From contig CAJINV010000008.1 of the NCBI GenBank assembly GCA_905178155.1, positions 1,550,001 through 1,614,000 on the forward strand: a DNA stretch of 64,000 nucleotides. The letters are read 5' to 3'. A program made the translations under genes and the position numbers. The stretch comes from Amoebophrya sp. A120 (lineage: Eukaryota; Sar; Dinophyceae; Syndiniales; Amoebophryaceae). The notes under the pieces were generated by a model. The model made no database searches and was not told where the DNA came from. It worked only from the letters and a program-made list of their open reading frames with translations. This document shows, piece after piece, positions 1 through 11,300 of this stretch. Position 1 is the first letter of the stretch. Each line of letters begins with the position of its first letter.

Positions 1-105
1 ATATTTTCCAGCTCGAAATATTTTCCAGCTCGAAATATTTTCCAGCTCGAAATATTTTCCAGCTCGAAATATTTTCCAGCTCGAAATATTTTCTAGCTCG
101 AAAAT
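1..105. repeat. 17-bp tandem repeat
   Basis: About six head-to-tail copies of the unit ATATTTTCCAGCTCGAA. The sixth copy has one change (TTCTAG for TTCCAG) and the array then decays at about 105. It starts at the window edge, so the array is probably longer. No gene overlaps it. Confidence 0.9.
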
Positions 106-289
106 ATTTCGCGACGCAAAATATTCTGCAGGGAGGGTCACTCGGATCTGCGTGATCGCGTGGCACTTCCTTACTGAAGTCCCGAAGGAAAAAAAAACCT
201 CAGCTGATCGCGCGTCCGAGGAGAACAACGCGATCAGGCAGCCGACGGTGGCGATCGCAGCCCTGCAAGCTGTACATGGATTGCCACCT

Positions 290-920
290 ATCCTACTGGG
301 AAATCTTTCCCCTGGGTAGCCAGAATTGCTGCGCTAAACACAGCAAGTCGGGGAATACAAGCAAAATTCCCCCTCGCCGAGCCAGTATCTTCCCGCTTTC
401 CCAATATCCCCTCACTATCCTGATACCCTCCCAGCACCCTACTGGGAAATCTTTCCCCTGGGTAGCCAGAATTGCTGTGCTAAGCACAGCAATTCGGGGA
501 AAACCAGCAAAATTCTCCCACCGCGAACCCGTACTCTACAAATGCCCCAATATCCCCTCACTATCCTGATACCCTCCCAGTACCCTACTGGGAGGGAAAT
601 CTGTCCCCTGGGTAGCCAGAAGTGCTGTGCTAAACACAGCAACTCGGGCAAAGCAGCAAACTTTCCCCAGCCGTTGCCAATATCCTCCACATACCCTGAA
701 TATACCCTCCCAGTATCCTACTGAAAACCCTCTCCCCGGGTAGCCAGAATATCTATGCTGAGCGCGCCAATTCGTAAGACTAAAGAGAAGCAAACCGCTA
801 TCATCCGTTCCCAATATCCTGTCAATAGACCGGTAGCCCCCAACTATCCCAATCCCTTCCCGTTAGCCCAATGTCTTCCCCGGGTAGCCAGAATAGCTGT
901 GCTAAACGCAGCAACTCGCG
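290..920. repeat. Array of five diverged ~125-150 bp repeats with hairpins
   Basis: The block (polypyrimidine-rich part, then CCTACTGGGAAATC, then GGGTAGCCAGAATTG) recurs at about 290, 425, 575, 710 and 850. Each copy contains an inverted repeat of the form GAATTGCTGTG-CTAA-CACAGCAATTC, centred near 330, 478, 627, 755 and 899. Open frames here are repeat translations on both strands, so I do not call genes. Confidence 0.8.
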
Positions 921-959
921 AAAAAAACCGAAAAGCCCCGAAATCTCCCCCGAAAATGC

Positions 960-1290
960 CCTTGGGCATCTCCAACCGAAATTCCGCCTGGATATGCCTT
1001 GGGGCGTCTTGCTTCGCCTGAAATTGCAGCAACGCCCGCGCCGCAGATGCCTTCTCAATGTGTTTCCAGCTGGATTCCCAGATAGAAATGGAACAGGCCT
1101 CTTCAGCTGGAAATCCAGCTGGAAACACTTTGAACAGCAACAGGCCAGGTGGGAAATGCATTGAGAAGGCGTCTGCAGCTGCATTTCCAGGTGGAAATGC
1201 GCTGCAGCAGATGCCTTTTCCAAATGTTTCCAGCTGGATTCCCAGCTGGAAACGCATTGAAAACGTCTGCCGCCGTCTGGGGAACGCCGC
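960..1290. repeat. Short interspersed repeats around TTTCCAGCTGGATTCCCAGC
   Basis: Variants of a roughly 35-bp unit containing TTTCCAGCTGGA and GGAAATGCATTGAGAAGG occur at least five times in both orientations. This makes the stretch rich in small palindromes (CCAGCTGG). It has no gene-like content. Confidence 0.6.
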
Positions 1291-1308
1291 CGGCGGCCAA
1301 GCACCAGG

Positions 1309-1440
1309 CGAGCAGCTGCCCACCACCCTCCCCCGGCGCCCTCCCTCTGTTCGCGAAGGGAAAGTCGCGCCCCAGCGCCAGGCTTGCGCGCGAGCAGCTG
1401 CCCACCACCCTCCCCCGGCGCCCTCCCTCTGTTCACGAAG
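1309..1440. repeat. Direct repeat of ~50 bp, period 81 bp
   Basis: The segment from GCGAGCAGCTGCCCACCACC through CCCTCTGTTC is present at 1309-1359 and again at 1390-1440 with almost no change. It looks like a local tandem duplication. Confidence 0.85.
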
Positions 1441-2117
1441 AGGCCGGCAGAGGGCGCCACCGTCCGCCGTTTCTGTCTTGGAGGGTGCGCGCGAGGGAAG
1501 CAGGCGGGGGCGAAACAGATTGCATGCGGGCTAACACGGGAGGCGCCGTTGCTGTCCGGGGGTGCTGGGGGAGAATGGTGGGCCCCTGCGCCTGGGAGGC
1601 AATGAATGCCCCGCCCCGGCGCCCGTCTATCTTCCATCCACACGCGCGGCAGGGGCCGCAACGCGCCCCCGTTCTGCAAAGCCGCGCGCGGGAGCAGGGC
1701 GGGGGGCACCAAGGCGCACAGGGGCGGGGCACACAGGCAGGCGGCACGAACGGGCCACACCGCAAACGCGCGGGCGGGGCGTCACGCGCCAGCGCCTCGC
1801 ATGGCGCGCACTGTTCCCCTGCTTCCTTCCCCCGTCCACTGGCGGCCGCCCGCTGCCGCGCTTTGCGTTGTTGCTTGGGCCTAAGGCTTGCCGCCACGCA
1901 AACGCGCGCCCAGTGCGGGCGGGGTCCTCGCGCTCGCACAACGACGGGAACCACGGGCGCCATGGCGCTCCGCCTTCGTTCTTTCAGCAAGAGGGGCGCA
2001 GATGCCTGGCCCCGCCCTGCGTCAAAAATTTTCTCCCTTGCCCCTCTGGCGTTTTTCTTTCCCCCCCGTCCACTCGTTCACCCTCCCACTGCGCGACATA
2101 AGTTGCGGCCTTGTAGG
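1441..2117. other. GC-rich region without a recognisable gene
   Basis: A strongly GC-rich stretch is open in most frames on both strands, including a 312-codon minus-strand frame over 822-1760. The translations are low-complexity (Arg, Pro, Ala, Gly) and resemble no family I know. I see no supported gene. Confidence 0.5.
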
Positions 2118-2203
2118 TAAATCAGCATTACAACTTCCATTTTTTTTCTTGAAAAAATTTGTGATGCAATTTTTTATACTAGTACGATACTTTTGCAATG
2201 CAT
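2118..2203 (+). mobile_element. 5'-truncated family-B introner relic
   Basis: Only the right end is present: a GCATTAC-rich interior, then CTAGTACGATACTTTTGCAA and GCATA. This matches the right terminus of complete family-B elements such as 2250-2404. No matching left end was found, so it is a solo end just upstream of the next gene. Confidence 0.55.
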
Positions 2204-2237
2204 AAATCCCGAGGGAAGACAAATTGAATTCCAGCTG

Positions 2238-3797
2238 ATGAACCTGGAGTATCCTGTGCAAAAGTATCGTACTCGTACTAATCGCAGTCATGCATTACAA
2301 ATTCTGTTCTCATTGTAAATCCGCATTACAAATTTTATTTCTCATGCTGAGGGAATTCGAATTTGTCATGCATTTATACGAGTGCGATACTTTTGCATTC
2401 CATATGGAGAATCGAACCGCAATGTCGTCTTCTCTCGTCGTGAACACCACTACTGCAACTAGTTCATCGTCTCAGAGCATTGAAGCAGTAGACTCTGGTG
2501 AGAGCAGTGGCACTGATGTTCTCCTCCAGACGCTGCTCCGCATCTTTCAGGACCGCATCAACCGAGCGGCTTCGCCGGCATCGGACCAGGAAACTACACA
2601 CCAGCAGGGTGTTGACGTGCTGCAGGGTACCGCTACCGCATCAGGCTGGACACAGGAAGCGTCGCAATCGTGGGTTCCCCTTGGGCACGCGATGCGCGGA
2701 ATCCCCCGGCCCATGTTCCTGACCCTGCGCCCCGTGGTCCAGGAGGAGGTGAGACTCGTCGCGTTGGTCGTGCTACCAGAAGAAGCGCCCGATCTGGAGA
2801 ACGCGGACCTGGACTACCAGTACGTATCAAATGTAATGTAAAAATGTCTGGGTCTGTTCGATTCTAAACTTGTAATGCTGTCGCTGGATTCTAAAAAAAT
2901 TTGTATTGCATGACCAGCAAAAGGACTCCAGTTTGTGCTACGTGGAGAGGTCATTTCTCATGCGGTAGAGGCATCACAAAGTCCTCTAAAAATCTGTGAT
3001 GCTAGGGCATGCATCACAGACATCATGGGTCATTCAAAATATGCATGACAAACCTGGCAATCTTCCAGACCCAGACATTTTTACATTTGATAGTACGCTG
3101 CCCCGGACGAAACTGCCCTCACGAGAAGTGCCCACATGCTGATGCAGCTCACGCTCGGCCCTGACCTCATCACGTGGAGCGAGCCGCTTCGCATTGATCC
3201 AGCAACGTCGCAAGCGCAGGAAGTGTACGACCCTGTGCAAAAGTATCTTCGTCGTGATATTGAGTTCAAAACAGGAGGTATTGTTTTGGTAGTAGGTGAA
3301 AATAGAGAGATCTTGTTGCTGTTCATCTGTATGCTGAACGATAACCTGGATCGCACCTTTACCTCCCACTTGGACGTGTTGGAGTCGCTTTTTTCATACC
3401 GCAAAGTTGCTTGCAGTTGCAACTGATATGCCATTGCATATGCGATAGCGATACTTTTGCAGTGCATAAAGTCGAACCAGACCACCTGACGCAGAAGAAT
3501 TCCGTGGAGGGTGCGCAGCTTGCCGCCCTACATTCGTCAGGCAGCCCCTCAGAAGCCCCCGCGGACGGCGCGGCAGCCCCAGCCACGGATCTCGTCGTGT
3601 GGCTCCAAAAGAGCATAACCGAACCGGTCCACCTCCTCGTTTTTGCGGTCCTCTACTTCGTTGGTGCGTCCGTGTCCTTCGGTAAGGTATTTTTGATGAA
3701 TACCCCCCTGGTTCCGCTGCGCCAAGCCCTCTCTTCTGCGAAGAAAAACCTGCACGATAAAGTCGTAGCCGCCAGAAACTGGCTGAGGAATAAATAG
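2238..3797 (+). CDS. Unknown protein with C-terminal membrane segment, 4 exons
   Basis: I do not recognise the family. Exons, after removing introners plus one TSD copy, are 2238-2249, 2410-2824, 3098-3225 and 3474-3797, giving 292 codons in frame. The N-terminal third is Ser/Thr-rich. The middle is mixed acidic and hydrophobic (DLENADLDYQYA bridges the 2825 introner). Near the C-terminus a Pro/Ala-rich linker leads to one strong hydrophobic segment (HLLVFAVLYFVGASVSFG) and a basic tail ending NWLRNK. This suggests a tail-anchored or single-pass membrane protein. The ATG at 2238 is the first after a solo introner end, and the frame is open farther upstream. An alternative start is the ATG at about 2422. 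Exon structure is more certain than the start. Confidence 0.55.
2250..2404 (+). mobile_element. Introner, family B (155 bp)
   Basis: TIRs: TATCCTGTGCAAAAGTATCG at left and CGATACTTTTGCATTCCATA at right. TSD TGGAG at 2245-2249 and 2405-2409. Removing the element plus one TSD joins the ATG-containing leader to the main frame. Confidence 0.85.
2825..3092 (+). mobile_element. Introner, family A (268 bp)
   Basis: Left end TATCAAATG then TGTCTGGGTCTG. Right end CCAGACCCAGACA then CATTTGATA. TSD GTACG at 2820-2824 and 3093-3097. Excision joins codons for DYQY to AAPDE in frame. The left TIR has lost its GGAAG, a sign of age. Confidence 0.9.
3226..3468 (+). mobile_element. Decayed introner, family B (243 bp)
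   Basis: Core CCTGTGCAAAAGTATC at left and GATACTTTTGCAGTGCATA at right. The left terminus is altered (TACGACC). The TSD is AAGTG versus AAGTC, four of five matching. Removal restores the frame (QAQE joined to VEPDHL). Confidence 0.7.
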
Positions 3798-5393
3798 AAG
3801 AGGATCTTCTTCACGAATAAACGGAAACAAGCATCAATTACTTTACACTTTAGCACTATGGAGGGAAGTCTTTGCCGCACAATGATGAATCCCAGATATT
3901 TCTTATTCTTTCTACGCTTGACTCAACATCCACGAAAACGATCATCTGAGATCTCCTGTCCAAGATAAAGATACACGACCGAGAACGTCGAAACTGCTAT
4001 TGTCACTGATCGGCGCGCGGGTGACAAAGCACAAATTGCAATTGTCAGAAAAAAGAAAGTGTTGAGATAAAAAATTGCAAAATTGATGTTTCTATTGGTT
4101 AACCGTAATGTCGAAGTGGAAAATTGAAGATTAACAACATAAACGCTTTTTATTTGTTGCCGGTGTGTAAAAAAAAAGCTATCAAGTCAGAGAGACCCCC
4201 TTGTAGTTGTAACTAATACTAACAAACTTTGCCTTTCTTTTCGTAGAAAAATGTATACGTCGAAATGTGAATGAATTGAATCGCATACTTCGCCTTTGCC
4301 TTTGCGAGGGGACCGGTCATTTGTATAATCTTGAAATTCTGCAAACGCATGTTGAATTTCATCTCAGTCCGAAAAAGAAAAGCGAAATGGAGCACAAAGA
4401 ACAGACAACGAAATGGAGCACAAAGACTGTAGACTGTGCTGCATCTTCCCGCTTTACGTGCAGCATCTGCGGGAAAATTAGAGCGTGTCTCTCCAGTATC
4501 TGTGGGAAAATGTGGAGCATCTGCGGAAAAAAGTGTCGTCGAGTCCTCGACCGCCTTCAGTATACAACTGCTAAAATAGTTTTACTTCATTCCAAAGAGA
4601 GAGCAAAGGACTCGTGTCTAGAAACGTGACGTTCGCAAGTTTGGCTGATGTGGTTGTATGGACTTACGGATCGCACTATCAGTGGCTGGCTCAGATTCGT
4701 TTACCAATCGAGGTTATTCCTGCCTCGTATCTTCAGTTTGTGTGCTGATAGGGATGACAAGTGCGAGTATGTTCGTCTCCAAAGAGTATAGTACGAGGAC
4801 AACGAGTGATGATAGAGTGCAACGTCAGCCATTGTGGCAAGAAAGCATCCACAAAAAATCGTCCTTCGCTCGGGTAACCGACATGCTTCTCTGCAAACAG
4901 ATTGGTAATTAATGTCGGACGCAGAGCGCAAAGGCAATAAAGCGAGAAAAATCAAAAGCGATTGATCATGTAACATGGATTTAGAAACTTGCAAATCATT
5001 TAAGTAGAGTAGGAATAGAATTGTTCCCTTGTATGTTGAATCTTCTATACGATGGATTTCTTGACGATGTAGGACAAACAAATAAGATGAGGCAGAGGCA
5101 CACCCATCGCGCGGTCGCGTCCCAAATTTGGGCTCGCCCCGGCGATCCCCGAGACTCCTCGTTTTTCGGTGACTGAGGTTACGACAGCACTCAAGTCTAC
5201 TGTTGACGATCTGCTTGTCGCTTGCTAAGTACTTCCACGCGAGCGTGACCCATTCGCCGCAGGAGCTAGCTGCGTGTTTATTTGTCGCGTCTGGCAGTGT
5301 CGTGTGCCAGTGAGTCGCAGTTGCGAGGGTGAAGTAGCTCTGGCGCATTCGCATTGTGCAAGTGGGTAGAAGGCTATCTATTTGCGACAAATT
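3798..5393. other. Intergenic region
   Basis: Mostly AT-rich with no supported gene. A 120-codon frame at 4267-4629 owes its length to short repeats (GAAATGGAGCACAAAG twice, and a GCATCTGCGG-AAAA unit three times), so I do not call it. Confidence 0.5.
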
Positions 5394-8300
5394 ATGGCGA
5401 CTGCAGCGGGAGATCAGACGGGCGCGCCGCCGAAGCCGGCCGAGCTCGAGAAGGCGCAAGTGGCGGAGGCATATGGAAGCGCCAGGCTTGAAATCGTCAA
5501 AGTTGAAATAGTTTGTAATGCATAAAATGCGATACAAAAAGTGACTCTATTGTTGAAGGCGCGAGGGAGGCAGATTCTAGTGCTGGTGAGGGTCAACAAT
5601 TGGGCTGCTGACTAGCATGACAGGGAGCAACCACCTTTCCCGAAACAGCATGACAGACTTGCTTCAGAGGCCAGGAAAATTTGTCATGCGCCGGTTGGAA
5701 ACTGTGGGTCCAGCTGGTATAGATTTTATGCATCACAAATTATTTCAACTTTGTTAATTTCAATCCTGACAGTCCCATAAGGCACGGTTTGACCGTATCA
5801 TCCGGCAGTTGAAGAATCTAGCGCTGTATGACAAGCTACAAAAAACCGACCGGCTGCACTTGATCACAAGGGCAGAAGTAGTGGAGTTATTCAACATTCT
5901 AGATCAGAACAACTCGGGGGAAATAACACGAGAAGACCTCTTGATTCTGGCCTCGATACCAGGTTTGCTATAGAATTTTTATGGCTGTGCTTTGCTGGTC
6001 CGCCCTTATCCTTTGCAATGTCACAAGCAGGCAGTTTATAGATGTAAATCAATGGATACGACCATCCGTGGAGAAGAACAATATATGTGGTCTGTGCTTC
6101 TTTATTGTGTTTGATGAGCTTTCTCTTTGTGGCTGGTCCTATCCAGTTTATTTTCAAAATTAGGTTTGATGATATCATATGTTAATCTTGTCGGATCGAT
6201 AAAACTTATGATGTCACTGTCAGCTTAATTGTATACCATTTCGTAAAGTGGATTTCACATGAAGACCACGATAAAAACCATGAAATTAAATCAGGATCAA
6301 ACTTTTCGGAGACCCATGTCAACAGCATCATGGAGGATTGTGATCGCGATTATCCAGACTAAAAATCTCCCCAACCAAGAGTCAAGATGAGAGTTTTGCT
6401 TTGGGTGTTGCGCATGACAAGTTTCTGCTCGTGGTTTAGCCCATCCGCAACACAAACCGATCGTCTTAGCTTCCTCATTCGGGCATGACAAACTTCCCGA
6501 CAGCATTATGAATGCTCCTCGTGGGTTTGGGCCTGCACATGAGAAAGATGTTTTTCCGTTTTACAATTGCAGACTTCCATGCCGTTCTGACCCTAGATCT
6601 CCTGCGTCCGAAGCTGCTTGCGGCGACGGTGCAAAGGTTTTTGAAGTGGCGCAGTCGGGTATGCATGACAAATGGCGTTGCTGCACCGTTTTTAGCATAA
6701 AACAGATGTGTGCTGGGGACGTTTTTCCACAGGATAGAGATGGTAACGGGATCATTACCATCGAAGAACTTTTTAAGGCGGTCTATGAACTGCAAATGTG
6801 TCTGGGTCTGGAAGGTTGCGAGACGTGTACTGAAGCGCTGCCAGAACAAAAAAGAGCTTCATGAGCATGAGAATGCAGCTCCTTTTTCTTCATGCAAAGT
6901 CGCGATTTTTCATGTGTTTTATTACGGGATACATAGTTAAAAAATTATTGTCCTCGTGCCTGCATGCCTATTCGACTTCGTTTATCACGATCACGACGCT
7001 CACTAACGCCTTTACATGAAAAGATTCTAAACCTCCCAGGCATATTTGCCATGCATACGGTCACTCAGGGAACCATGGCGTTTTCTGTCATGTTGGACGA
7101 AGTCTCGGGGCGCAGAATACATGGCACCAACGACGAGTGCTCGCGTGAGCATCTGCTGCGCTACATGAAGCACCAGTTCAACAAGGACTATGCAAGAAAA
7201 ATACTGTGGAAGTGTAAGTCTGTGATGCAGAAAATACAAAACAGTTACACTTGTCATGCCAGACAGCCATGAAGTCCTCGCTTTATGTGTGTCTCCCCTT
7301 ATAAGCCACGCATGACAGGTTTTCTCTGTCATGTAGAGCAAATTTGTGATGCTGTCAGCTAAAGAAAGTTACACTAACGCAGTTTTTTTCTTGGATAAGG
7401 ACGATGCGTGTTTCAGTTTACCCTTCACGCTATGCATTCCAAAAGTATCGTAGTCGTATCAGAAGTATGAATTGCATTACAAATTCGCTCAGCATTAAAA
7501 GGGTTTTCGTAATGCGGATACACCTTGGGACTGGGAACTAGAGTGGTAATGCGGGATCGCAATTGCGTACGACTACGATGCTTTTCCACAGGATATACGC
7601 TGCTTTTTTTCACCGTGTTTCTGTTCCTTATTCAGATTCATTTGGAGATCTCTATGCAATGTAAATTTCCCGTACATGTACAAACTGCATGACAAATATT
7701 GCTAATTTGCAGTGTACAACTTGTCATGCTAGACTAGGATTGAAGGCAAACTTTGTCATGCAGAGACAGCCTTTGTACGTGTACAGGAAATTTCCTGTGG
7801 ATAATCTCCTCAACCTTCTTAGTCCACTCTGCCATCCAGCACGAAATTGACGGCGAGGGAGGCCGGACGAATCACGAAGGACCATTTCTCATGAGAGACG
7901 TTCACGATGTATAATTGCGTCCTAAGTTAGTAGCCTTGATTCTAACCGCTCTTGACCCAGACAAGAGATACATGAATATGGTGATGTTATACCAGTGTTT
8001 TTGTTTATTACCAACGAAGTCTCGGCATTTGTAAATTGATACACAGTTTATTTCAGTTATGCTTATGTCATGTTAGTGAACTACCATAATATCAAAAACC
8101 TTTTCAATTTTTTTTTCTCCACAGACACCGACTTTCTGGGATTGGTTCAACTCGTCCTTCGTAGCATGCACATTCAAATCCGCTGCCGTATCCAGTGCAT
8201 ATCAGGTGTCTGCTTTCACGTCAGATGAACATGTCAATGTCAATTTATACGCAAACCCGCATAGAGAAGTGTCTTCTCAAAGCAGGATAAGGGCAAAGCC

Positions 8301-11300
8301 AATAAGATGAAGTACTAGGAGAGCACTTTTTATTGATCATTGTTACTGTACGAATGCGACCGATTTGCTTGCGACGAATGCAGCACATAGTCGATCTCTT
8401 CACATATGCATTTTTCAAAATCAATATGCATTTGTACGATCATGATAAAAAATATGATGCAAAGCGGGAATTGGCATAGCGAATCGGAATCCAGCGCCTG
8501 TTGCCTGCGGTGCTTTCACAGGCATGATTTTGACTCTACATGATGCAGCTGCGAGTGCGACACTGTTTTTGTATTGGATACGTGTACTGGTTGCCTGATT
8601 TTCCTGTTCCGGGGCGAGTGGGCACCTTCAATCAGATAGTTGGCGGTGTGGGGTTGACAAAGCACGAGACCATTATGGAGAAATGCGAGCAGGATGAGTG
8701 GCTTCAGACAACCTACGATGCACGAGCTATTGAAGAGTCTCTAACACCGTGTGCCTACATGGACGGCGCCGAGGTGGAGACCACGGAATGGCTCTTCTAT
8801 CAGATGCACGAAAATGACCTTCGGGACCAAATCGAAAACCTGATTAACACACAGTGGCTTAACTATCCCACGAAAATGTTGAGTCAAGGGAAACAGGAGC
8901 TATGCGTATGCACACGACGCGGCTAAAAAGACTTGCATGCATGATGGATGACGCAGGTGCAGTTTGAAGATCTGACGCAGACCATCCGCGCAAATTATTG
9001 AAACGCTGATATACCTTTAATAGGAAAGGAAAAAACTTTAAAAAATCTTCCAAGAAGAAGGGCACTGGTTGCGACGAAATGTTGTCTGAGAACATCGAAG
9101 TACTTGTGACAAGTCCTTCGAAGATGTCCTCAGCTGAACTAAATTTATCACCGCTGGCAGTCCAGAAAGAACTGAGGTAGATGAAGCGGCACACTTTTCG
9201 TACACGCTCCAACTTGATAGCTGCCTCAGACTTTCGTGCGGATAAAAGCCCGAAGGTGACGCTAATCCGAATTCGATTTCTCAGCTACAACGCACCTTAC
9301 GGCCTTTTTACGAGTACGCATCTGGATATTGCGTGGGACAGACAGGGTCTCTATAGGATAAGGTATCCAATAGACCTACCATTTTGATGGGTATTTTTTC
9401 ACCCACTCGCATGTCCTGTCATTGCTTTTGCCATTTTCTGTCTTTTCTAGCGCAGTATACCCGCCCTCGCCGTCTCCATTCTATTGTGCATTTTTATTTG
9501 CAGTCAGTGATGTCAATCTCAACACACACTTGCAATGTATCAACATCCGACTCTTCCATTTCTGATCAGATCAGCATGAGCGCCACGGCGGGGCATACCT
9601 GCTGGCGCTGCTGTTCATCTTGTTCGATGTTTTCGAATAAATCGGCTTGCTCGAGGAACGCGTGATGCACGATAGCAACAAAAGTGGTAGATGATGGTGG
9701 AGACACGACAGTGACGGAGACACCTGATTAGCAGTCGACTCTTCGATCGATAATTTTTAAGAATATATTTATAATAAAATCAGGTACTACATGACCTCGT
9801 TTGAGGCGGACCCATATGCGAAGGGGTGGAAAGTGATCATAGATTTGCTGTATGTGGCCCTGGTCATGAAGATGATGTACGCGGAGTCGAAGGAGATGAT
9901 ACCGGCGATCAAAAATGGTCTCGATGGGTTTCTCGACTACTGGGAATTCTGGAACGCGATCGATTGGCTTTCCATCTTCACCGGTGTCGTGCTACTTGCG
10001 ATGTGGCTTTCCATGGTCGGAAGCATCAGTGGGCAATTGAAGGAGGAGATAATAGGTACTGATAGTTTCCTTTTTCCCACTGTTCATCTTTGGCCTGCTG
10101 CATCCTAAGTTTCGTTGTAGTTGACCTGACCCGCAAATAAGACCGTTCCGCTGCGTCGCTGTGGATGCTGGCGCAGGCTAGGGCCTTTGTCTTTTGTAGC
10201 GTTAGCGTTACTCTTCTATTGTACTTACTACAGCGTTAGCTTCTTTCCATGATAGTAGAGTGTCAACAATAGCAATCCGCACCACCTTTCTCGCTTGGCA
10301 GGTCTCCCGTCCCAGCAGATCGAAGGCAGGATGGGTTTGGACTCCTACATTGTGCAGATTGCGGATTTTTTGACTCCGCAGCAAATCGAAGACCAGAGTG
10401 GGCAAACCTTGGAAGACATGGCGGCGAAAAGCGAGAAGGTGCTCACCGCACTAGAGGAGATTATCCGCAGAAAAAAACCCATTTCCATCCATTTTTTGCA
10501 TGACAAACACAGGACTTTATACGTGTTTTGCATGACAAATTAGATGCGGATGGGTGTTTCTTCCTGGATAGAGATCGTCAGTTCCTACTCGCTGTTCCGC
10601 AGCTTCATTGCGGGATACATTTTGGTGATGATGATGCGATTTTTCAAGGCTTTCCGCGCCAACCCCCGTCTGAACGTGGTGACGCAAACGATTCTGGAGG
10701 GGTCCACCGATATCAGTCACTTCGCAGTGGTGTTTCTCACCATTTTCACCGCCTTCGTGTTGTGTGCGCAGGTGCTGTTTGGAAGCCGAGTGAAGCAGTT
10801 TTCCACGCTCACAAGGGCGTACAACATGGCTTTCCGCATTCTCATGGGCGAGTTTGACTTCGACGCCATGACCCTCGGGAGCGACCTGGACTACCTGTAC
10901 GGAACCCTCTGGTTCTGGATGTTCGAAACCTTGGTCTTCTATGGATGTGTCAGAGTTGAAATCGACAAAGTTGAAATAATTTGTCATGCATAAAATGGAT
11001 GCCAGTTGGAACCCAGTTTCCAAGTGGCGCGTGACAAATTTCGGTGGTCCCTAAATCCAGTTTGTCATGCTATTTACTTTTAGGCGAAGAAGAGCGATTT
11101 TCTCATGCTACTTTAGCAGCTCGAGCTGTAACCCCAAACATGCTTACAATCGGCTTCACTTGCCTGCTCTGCAACACATGTGCCTCGGGTCATGCATTTC
11201 ATGCATTACAGATTATTTCAACTTTGACGATTTCAAACCTGACGCTTCCATATCTTCCTGATCATGTTTAATATGTTGCTAGCCATTGTAATGGACACCT

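Noticed and set aside
290-920. CRISPR-like array
   Set aside because: Units are long and diverged, contain the hairpin themselves, and lack unique spacers; the genome is eukaryotic.
822-1760. 312-codon minus-strand frame
   Set aside because: GC-rich low-complexity translation over repeats; frames are open on both strands.
4267-4629. 120-codon frame upstream of the channel gene
   Set aside because: Its length comes from short internal repeats, and it has no family resemblance.
7214-7382. GT-AG intron in the polycystin gene
   Set aside because: A better explanation is an introner at 7189-7397 with TSD AGGAC and clear TIRs. It gives a more natural protein join (FNKDDACFSLPF).
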